From the NCBI GenBank assembly GCA_016868515.1, contig VGGM01000146.1:1-5109 (forward strand): 5,109 nucleotides of DNA, written 5' to 3'. The DNA comes from Bacteroidota bacterium (GTDB lineage: Bacteria > Bacteroidota > Bacteroidia > Bacteroidales > VadinHA17). Position 1 is the stretch's first letter. Each line of letters starts with the position of its first letter. Below are positions 1 through 5,109 of the stretch, piece by piece. The notes under the pieces are model-generated. The model searched no databases. It was not told where the DNA came from and worked only from the letters and a program-made list of their open reading frames with translations. The position numbers and the translations under genes are program-made.

Positions 1-989
1 AGTTTTCTGAGAATCAGGCCAGCTGACAGTGCCGCCAGTACAGTATCGGGATGGTCCATCCATATTTTTGCACACTGGAAAACATCATTGTCATCGAGCC
101 GCAGGAAATTCTCCGCAATCTCATTTCTCCCATACCTGCCCTTTCCGGCGATGTCATCAATACCGATATCGTTTCCGAGAAAATAACCGAGCCATGGTGA
201 GGCATACAGGTTTTCTCCTTCAGCGGTGAGATCCCTTGCCCTCCTGATCATGGCCACCAGTACGTTATCAGCTGCCAGTACGGTTTTGTGCATATAAACC
301 TGCCAGTACATAAGCCTGCGGGCTATCAGGAACTTTTCAACCGAATGAATCCCCTTCTCCTCTATTACAAGGTGGTCACCGCTGACATTTAGCATTTTGA
401 TTATCCGGTCGGAGCTTACCGAGCCCTCAATGACACCTGTAAAAAAGCTGTCTCGGGTCAGATAGTCAAGCCGGTCCATATCGGTTTGTCCGGCTATAAG
501 CTCATGTAGAAACTTCTTCCTGTGCGTTCCGAGAAAAATTTGAATAGCCTCATCCAGTCTGCCGCCAAACTCCTCGTTTATGATTTCCATTATCATAAGC
601 GACAAGGCCTCATGTCCTGCCTGGCCTGTAAGTGAGTATTCCAGGGCATGTGAGAAAGGGCCGTGTCCGGCATCGTGAAGCAGTATCGCGGCACAGGCGG
701 CCTCCTCTTCGGCAGGGGTTATCTCAATGCCCTTCGACCTGAGGGTGCTTAACGCCACAGTCATAAGATGCAGGGCGCCAAGGCTATGCTGAAGCCTGCT
801 GTGTATTGCACCGGGGTAGACGTAGCCGGTAAGGCCAAGCTGCCTGATATGCCTCAGCCGTTGGAACCACTGGCTCTCAATAAGTTCGAAAATGAAATCT
901 CCGGGGATATCGATAAACCCGTAAACCGGGTCGTTTATGATTTTTCGTTTCTGAATCCGTCTGTTCAAACCGGTATATTTTTTCCGCAT
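1..989 (-). CDS. HD-superfamily phosphohydrolase (dNTPase/SAMHD1-like), 3' end beyond window
   Basis: This frame is open from the ATG at 989-987 to the left edge, giving 329 codons plus two bases with no stop, so the C-terminus is missing. The protein begins MRKKYTGLNRRIQK and then has the family opening 'INDPVYGFIDIP' (18-29), followed by 'QRLRHIRQLGL' (43-53) and 'YPGAIHSRLQHSLG' (58-71). The HD metal site is complete: H68 in QHSLG, H105-D106 in 'LLHDAGHGPFSH', and D172 in 'TDMDRLDYLTRD'. In this family (COG1078-like, related to SAMHD1) these residues hold the metal used to hydrolyse phosphate esters, often removing triphosphate from dNTPs; the protein is expected to be cytosolic. Relatives are usually about 400-450 residues, so roughly a quarter probably lies outside the window. 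No earlier in-frame ATG is evident and there is no Shine-Dalgarno sequence. The family is secure, but the actual substrate cannot be read from the sequence. It is transcribed away from the transporter genes. Confidence 0.92.
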   Translation of the reverse strand, partial: MRKKYTGLNRRIQKRKIINDPVYGFIDIPGDFIFELIESQWFQRLRHIRQLGLTGYVYPGAIHSRLQHSLGALHLMTVALSTLRSKGIEITPAEEEAACAAILLHDAGHGPFSHALEYSLTGQAGHEALSLMIMEIINEEFGGRLDEAIQIFLGTHRKKFLHELIAGQTDMDRLDYLTRDSFFTGVIEGSVSSDRIIKMLNVSGDHLVIEEKGIHSVEKFLIARRLMYWQVYMHKTVLAADNVLVAMIRRARDLTAEGENLYASPWLGYFLGNDIGIDDIAGKGRYGRNEIAENFLRLDDNDVFQCAKIWMDHPDTVLAALSAGLILRK

Positions 990-1178
990 CAAAATTATGA
1001 ATAAGTTTGTGATTGTTAATGAAGCGCAACACAAAGCATTGTTTACAGTCCTTTTTCTTAAAGATTTGTTAAAAATGGCAGACTACATAGATTATGATAT
1101 GTGCCTTTGAAATATTTCTGACCTTTGGGGCGTCAAATGCAAAGCGATTAAACCACATATAAAGAAACCGATTGCGAA
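990..1178. other. Divergent intergenic region
   Basis: This AT-rich stretch of 189 bases separates the leftward HD gene from the rightward ABC transporter genes, so promoters for both directions should lie here. I see no tRNA-like or riboswitch-like fold, no hairpin with a U-run, and no small open frame with credible coding character. The bases directly before both start codons are A-rich and lack GGAGG-like motifs, as is usual in Bacteroidota. On the minus strand, TAATTTTG immediately before the HD start codon matches the Bacteroidota -7 consensus but is too close to the ATG to act as its promoter. A weak plus-strand promoter candidate is listed separately. Confidence 0.6.
1065..1095 (+). 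promoter_or_regulatory. Candidate Bacteroidota-type promoter for the ABC transporter genes
   Basis: TTTG at 1065-1068 is followed, after 19 bases, by TAGATTAT at 1088-1095. The primary sigma factor of Bacteroidota recognises TTTG about 19-21 bases before TAnnTTTG. Here the -33 element and the spacing fit, while the -7 element matches four of its six fixed positions. The implied transcript would carry a leader of roughly 75 bases before the ATG at 1179. Such weak matches arise by chance in AT-rich DNA, so this is only a suggestion. TATTTCTG at 1113-1120 is a closer -7 match but has no -33 element at the right distance. Confidence 0.28.
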
Positions 1179-2072
1179 ATGAAAATTGAGATCAGGAATC
1201 TGAACCAGATTTATCGGAACGGCAACCATGCTCTTAAGGATGTCACTCTCGACATCAATCAGGGTATGTTCGGGCTGCTGGGGCCCAACGGGGCAGGCAA
1301 ATCAACCCTGATGAGGATTCTGGTTACCCTAATGAAACAGACTTCGGGAAGTGTCTTCATTGACGGAAAGGACCTTCACAAAAATCGCCGCGAGGTAAGA
1401 AAGATACTCGGCTACCTGCCGCAGGATTTCCGCTTTTTTACTGCATTGAAAACGTGGGAGTTCCTTGATTATTCCGGAGCTCTGGCAGGTCTCAGGAACA
1501 GGAAGGAGAGGATGGCAGCGGTTGATGCGCTGCTTGAGAAGGTAGGACTCTTTGAGGCGCGCGACAGGCGTGCCAACAGGCTTTCGGGCGGCATGAAGCG
1601 GCGGCTCGGTATAGCACAGGCCCTTATTGGAAATCCCAGGCTTATTATTGTTGACGAACCCACCACCGGGCTCGACCCCGATGAAAGAATCAGGTTCAGG
1701 AACATCCTTTCCGACCTGAGCCAGAATGAAGTGATTATAATATTGTCAACCCACATTGTAGGCGATATTTCATCAACCTGTCACGACATGGCAATGCTGA
1801 ACCGGGGCGAGGTTATCTTCTCAGGGCCGCCTGAAAACCTCATTTCCTCAACGGAAGGAAATGTTTATAACATCTCGGTGACTCCCGAAGAATATGAACT
1901 CATGAAGGATAAATACCATATTATTTCTACAATACCAACCGATATCGGGTGGGATGTGCAGGTGGTATCATCTGACAAGCCCCCCTACGATGCCAAGGTG
2001 ATTCCGGCCAACCTCGAACATGCATATGTTTATTATATGGAAAAGATAACCGCCGGCAATGAAAATGTATAA
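1179..2072 (+). CDS. ABC transporter ATP-binding protein (ABC-2 export type)
   Basis: This complete 297-residue protein has all the motifs of a working ABC ATPase: Walker A GPNGAGKST (35-43, K41), Q-loop Q82 in 'GYLPQDF', signature LSGGM (135-139), Walker B LIIVDE (155-160, catalytic E160), D-loop GLD (164-166) and H-loop H192 in 'STHIVGD'. It should sit on the inner face of the membrane as a dimer, hydrolysing ATP to drive the membrane partner. Residues after about 225 form a C-terminal extension ('NVYNISVTPEEYELMKDKY' and beyond) of the kind common in NatA/CcmA-like ATPases of ABC-2 systems; its role is unclear. The ATG at 1179 places the first beta strand ('MKIEIRNLNQIY') at the usual distance before Walker A, and no Shine-Dalgarno sequence precedes it. 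The stop codon lies 17 bases before the next gene on the same strand, which encodes an ABC-2 permease, so the two are very likely an operon and one complex. The transported substrate cannot be told from this subunit. Confidence 0.96.
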   Translation: MKIEIRNLNQIYRNGNHALKDVTLDINQGMFGLLGPNGAGKSTLMRILVTLMKQTSGSVFIDGKDLHKNRREVRKILGYLPQDFRFFTALKTWEFLDYSGALAGLRNRKERMAAVDALLEKVGLFEARDRRANRLSGGMKRRLGIAQALIGNPRLIIVDEPTTGLDPDERIRFRNILSDLSQNEVIIILSTHIVGDISSTCHDMAMLNRGEVIFSGPPENLISSTEGNVYNISVTPEEYELMKDKYHIISTIPTDIGWDVQVVSSDKPPYDAKVIPANLEHAYVYYMEKITAGNENV

Positions 2073-2089
2073 CTGAAAACATATCTGAA

Positions 2090-5000
2090 ATGGCATTCAT
2101 ACATAACATCAGGACCGTTGCCCACTATGAGGCAAAGACACTAAGGAGAAGCTGGTTTTTCAGGCTCTTCTCCATCAGCGCCCTTCTGCTGTTCACAATG
2201 ATGAATATCGGAATGTTCTCACCGGTTGGTGATGAAAGCTGGGAATTCCTGGCCCTGCCATCCTCAATTCCTCTTATCAATCTATACCTTCTTAATATAG
2301 GCCAGGCTATTGTCGTCATTTTCCTCGCAGCTGACTTCCTTAAGCGCGACAAGAAGCTCGACACCAACGAGGTGCTTTACACCAGGTCGATGTCGAATAT
2401 GGAATATGTACTGGGCAAGACATTGGGAATCCTCAGGCTTTTTCTGGGACTTAACATCCTGATTCTCGTGATTGCTGTAATTATCAACATAATAACACCT
2501 TTGGCCAGAGTTGACGCAGGTGCCTATCTGGCATACCTCCTGCTGATCAGCGTTCCCACAATAGTATTCAGCCTTGGCTTTGCATTCCTGATCATGTCGG
2601 TAATCAGGAACCAGGCAATTACCTTCCTGGTTCTGCTGGGCTATGCTGCCGTAGTGATGTTCTACCTCTACTTCCGTTTGGGTTTCTTCTTCGACTATAT
2701 GGCGTTCGGCCTGCCCCTTGCGAAATCGGGAATAGCGGGTTTTGGTGATTTCAGCTATATATTCTTCCAGAGGTTCTTCTATTTCTCGGTGGGCATGGCC
2801 TCGGTGATGCTTACCATAATGATCTTCCGCAGGCTTCCACAATCGCCTCTGCAGCAGAGGATAGCGCAAATACTCATGGTAGTATTCCTGGTTACTGCCG
2901 GCTACTCGGCATATGTGGTACTGGGGAGCCATAACGCCAAAAGTCGCGACAAGAAAATGGTTCTGGAGACCAATTCCAGGTATGAGGCCACCCGATTCCC
3001 GACACTGACCGATGCCGTTGTTTCGGTGGAACACAATGGTTCCCGTATAGCCGCCGGGGCTCTGCTCACCCTGAGAAACGACCACCCGGGAGCGATGGAG
3101 TCGATAACCCTCTCGCTGAATCCTGCCCTCAATGTAGGCACTGTTTCAACCGGCGACGGAGCCAGCCTTGCTTTCTTACGCGATTATAATATAATAAGTA
3201 TAACCCCCCGGCAGCCTGTAGGCCCCGGTTCCGCCATACAAATAAAAATTGAATATGCCGGAACCATCAACGAATCGTTCTGCTACCCCTGGTTCGACGA
3301 CGATATAAAACTCTACCCCTACCGGATAGCTATGGTCAATATCTCAAAAAAGCAGGCTTTTGTAACCGACAACTATGTGCTTCTGACACCTGAAAGCCAC
3401 TGGTACCCCGTGCCGGCTCTCAACTACTACCCTTCGAACCCGGCAAGAATTAAGGTTGATTTTACCAATTACACCCTGAATGTTACCACACGTAGCGACC
3501 TGAAGGCTGTTTCGCAGGGCTTTACAACCGGTGAAGCAGGAAACTACAGCATCAGCTCCGATGCCCCGCTGACGGGCGTTACCCTGGCAATAGGCAACTA
3601 CCTTACCGATACCATAACGGCAGCCGGAACAAATTTCAGGAGCCACTACTTCGCCGGGAACGACTATTACAGGGAGATGTTTTCGGAGATTTCCGACACC
3701 CTGCCCAACCTTATACAGGTACTTATGACCGACCTTGAGACCGGATTCTCTGCGAAATATCCGTTCCCTTCTCTGTCGTTCATTGAGGTGCCTGTGCAGT
3801 TTTTCAGCTATCCCAAACGAAATACCCAAACCAGGGCAGAGGTTCAGCCATCGCTGTTACTACTGCCCGAGAGGCTCGCAACAATGAGGAACGCAGGCTT
3901 TGACCGCAGCCTTAAGCAACAGAAGAAAAACGCCGAAAGAAACAACACAGTTATTACCGATAAAGACCTTAAGATAAGGATATTCACTGCTTTTGCCCGC
4001 AACACCTTCATCAGCGGCACCAATGCAAGGTTTACAAGGGGTACTATCATAAACCAGCCTTCGCGATTCCTGTTAAGGCCCAGTTTCTACTTCTTCAAGA
4101 ACAATTTCTACTCCGATGAATTTCCGGTAATAAACTTCGCTTTTGAATCGCACCTTCAGAAGGTGAGCAGCTTGGCTGCACGGGGAATGCAGATGGCAGG
4201 AATGGGAGGCCTCACCGACAGCGACAGGGCCAATCTTATTCTGAGGAACACCAGCCTGAAAGAGGTTCTCAATTCATCACCCGATGTCGATACGATCAGC
4301 TCTGTACTGACGGTAAAGGGTGACTACCTCTTTAACCTTATGAGGGCCAAGGCAGGCATTGAGGAGTTCAAAAACTGGTTCACGGGGTACCTCGATGAAA
4401 ACAGGTTTACCAGGGTGGATATGAAAAAACTCGACGCCGACCTGATGGAACAGTTTGGCTTCACTCTATCGGAATACCTTCCAAACTGGTTCGAGGGATA
4501 TGACATCCCGGGCTTTGTTTTCACCGATGTAAAGGTTACCGAAGTTGTTGTAGATGAACGTACCCGCTACCAGGTTACATTCACGGCTGTTAACCCCGAA
4601 CCGGCTCCCGGACTGTTTAATGTTACCTTCATGTCTCCGGGCGCGATGGGCGGAGGAGGCCGTGGTGGCGGTATGGGTGCCGGGATGCAGGTGACTGTTA
4701 CCGCATCGGGCGGAGGGGCAATGCAGAGAATCGAAATGGCCATGGAGGGCAGAGGTATGGATATCTCGAATATCAACGGGATATTCTTTATGGACGCAAA
4801 CCAGGCCAAAAGGATCAGCATGATAAGTGAAAACCAGCCACGGGCCGTAACCTTCAACACCATTATGGCAAAAAATATCCCCGGCGAACACAGGGTCGTA
4901 ATAAGCGAGGTTGCCAAGGCTCCACGTGGTGCAGTTCCCTTCGAAGGAGAAGAGATACTTGCGTCATTACCCGTGCTTACCGAATCGAACGAGATTGTCG

Positions 5001-5109
5001 TTGACAACGAAGACCCGGGGTTCGATAAGGGTAAGGTAGCCGAGGCCAGCCCCATAAGGCGGCTGTTCGGGATCAGCAACAATGAAGGGGAAACATATGC
5101 CCAGATGCG
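2090..5109 (+). CDS. ABC-2 permease fused to a periplasmic M1-aminopeptidase-like domain lacking HEXXH; 3' end beyond window
   Basis: The frame is open for 1006 codons plus two bases and runs off the right edge. A TGA at 2060 closes it upstream, so the ATG at 2090 is the first available ATG. The N-terminus is basic and cytoplasmic ('HNIRTVAHYEAKTLRRSWFF'). Hydrophobic segments follow at about 21-43, 60-84, 112-136, 144-170, 176-200, 228-247 and 258-279. The loop at 85-110, with KRDKK and 'MEYVLGK', looks like the ABC-2 coupling loop. Seven segments with basic loops inside put everything after residue 280 outside the cytoplasm. That part follows the peptidase M1 order: a beta-rich domain with 'LLTPESHWYPVP' (431-442), 'LAIGNY', then 'KYPFPSLSFIEVP' (556-568), and later 'VKGDYLF' and 'YLPNWF' (W800), which resemble the M1 helical region. 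No HEXXH or GxMEN occurs anywhere, so peptidase activity is unlikely. Met/Gly-rich stretches lie at 698-708 and 848-866. 'EIVVDNEDPGF' (968-978) may open a golvesin-like domain. The upstream ATPase is its probable partner. The permease call is firm; the M1 relationship is inferred from motif order. Confidence 0.85.
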   Translation, partial: MAFIHNIRTVAHYEAKTLRRSWFFRLFSISALLLFTMMNIGMFSPVGDESWEFLALPSSIPLINLYLLNIGQAIVVIFLAADFLKRDKKLDTNEVLYTRSMSNMEYVLGKTLGILRLFLGLNILILVIAVIINIITPLARVDAGAYLAYLLLISVPTIVFSLGFAFLIMSVIRNQAITFLVLLGYAAVVMFYLYFRLGFFFDYMAFGLPLAKSGIAGFGDFSYIFFQRFFYFSVGMASVMLTIMIFRRLPQSPLQQRIAQILMVVFLVTAGYSAYVVLGSHNAKSRDKKMVLETNSRYEATRFPTLTDAVVSVEHNGSRIAAGALLTLRNDHPGAMESITLSLNPALNVGTVSTGDGASLAFLRDYNIISITPRQPVGPGSAIQIKIEYAGTINESFCYPWFDDDIKLYPYRIAMVNISKKQAFVTDNYVLLTPESHWYPVPALNYYPSNPARIKVDFTNYTLNVTTRSDLKAVSQGFTTGEAGNYSISSDAPLTGVTLAIGNYLTDTITAAGTNFRSHYFAGNDYYREMFSEISDTLPNLIQVLMTDLETGFSAKYPFPSLSFIEVPVQFFSYPKRNTQTRAEVQPSLLLLPERLATMRNAGFDRSLKQQKKNAERNNTVITDKDLKIRIFTAFARNTFISGTNARFTRGTIINQPSRFLLRPSFYFFKNNFYSDEFPVINFAFESHLQKVSSLAARGMQMAGMGGLTDSDRANLILRNTSLKEVLNSSPDVDTISSVLTVKGDYLFNLMRAKAGIEEFKNWFTGYLDENRFTRVDMKKLDADLMEQFGFTLSEYLPNWFEGYDIPGFVFTDVKVTEVVVDERTRYQVTFTAVNPEPAPGLFNVTFMSPGAMGGGGRGGGMGAGMQVTVTASGGGAMQRIEMAMEGRGMDISNINGIFFMDANQAKRISMISENQPRAVTFNTIMAKNIPGEHRVVISEVAKAPRGAVPFEGEEILASLPVLTESNEIVVDNEDPGFDKGKVAEASPIRRLFGISNNEGETYAQM

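Noticed and set aside
990..997. TAATTTTG on the minus strand as a -7 promoter element for the HD gene
   Set aside because: It matches TAnnTTTG but directly abuts the ATG, which would put the transcript start inside the coding region, and no TTTG lies at the needed 19-21 base distance upstream of it.
768..1004. Plus-strand open frame of 78 codons overlapping the start of the HD gene
   Set aside because: It is antisense to the conserved HD-domain N-terminus, whose motifs (INDPVYGF, QHSLG) explain the base pattern; its own translation shows no recognisable features.
2073..2089. Possible terminator or separate promoter between the ATPase and permease genes
   Set aside because: The gap is only 17 bases, with no hairpin or U-run and no room for a promoter, so co-transcription is the simple reading.
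2282..3085. Long minus-strand open frame of 267 codons inside the permease gene
   Set aside because: The translation is low in hydrophobic core residues, rich in H/E/Q/R and lacks any domain pattern, while the plus strand here encodes clear membrane helices and continues an uninterrupted 1006-codon frame. It is an antisense shadow.
4136..4170. 'FAFESHLQK' as a displaced zinc-binding HEXXH motif
   Set aside because: The order is E-S-H with no His-Glu pair three residues before a second His, and it lies at the wrong place relative to the other M1 landmarks.
4466..5082. Two overlapping minus-strand open frames of 141 and 171 codons near the right edge
   Set aside because: Both lie antisense to the M1-like region. 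One has a proline-rich run that is simply the complement of the Gly-rich codons at 4650-4690. Neither has a domain or start context.

Overview
The window looks like chromosomal DNA of a Bacteroidota bacterium, probably Bacteroidales-like. This is inferred from three things: none of the three starts has a recognisable Shine-Dalgarno sequence (the leaders are A-rich), AGG arginine codons are frequent, and an ABC ATPase is followed by a very large ABC-2 permease carrying a peptidase-M1-like periplasmic domain, an arrangement I associate with that phylum. GC content is moderate by eye. I see no RNA genes, mobile elements, CRISPR arrays or integration signatures.

Layout. (1) From base 989 leftwards and off the left edge, on the minus strand, lies an HD-superfamily phosphohydrolase of the dNTPase-like type; its metal-binding H...HD...D residues are all visible. 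(2) Bases 990-1178 form a divergent intergenic region with only a weak candidate promoter. (3) On the plus strand, bases 1179-2072 encode a complete ABC-2-type ATPase of 297 residues with every nucleotide-binding motif intact. (4) After a 17-base gap, bases 2090-5109 form one uninterrupted frame of 1006 codons that runs off the right edge. It encodes about seven membrane segments and then more than 700 residues of extracytoplasmic protein.

How the genes work together. The ATPase and the large membrane protein almost certainly form one transporter: the ATPase supplies power and the ABC-2 membrane part supplies the channel. The extracytoplasmic part follows the order of an M1 aminopeptidase (N-terminal beta domain, catalytic-like core, helical C-terminal part). 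However, I find no HEXXH zinc motif and no GxMEN motif anywhere in the 1006 residues. The most interesting reading is therefore a transporter with an inactive, M1-derived periplasmic domain, perhaps kept for binding or gating. It also carries two Met/Gly-rich stretches and ends in the window with a segment resembling the start of a golvesin/xanthan-lyase-like beta domain. The HD phosphohydrolase is transcribed away from the transporter and has no visible functional link to it.
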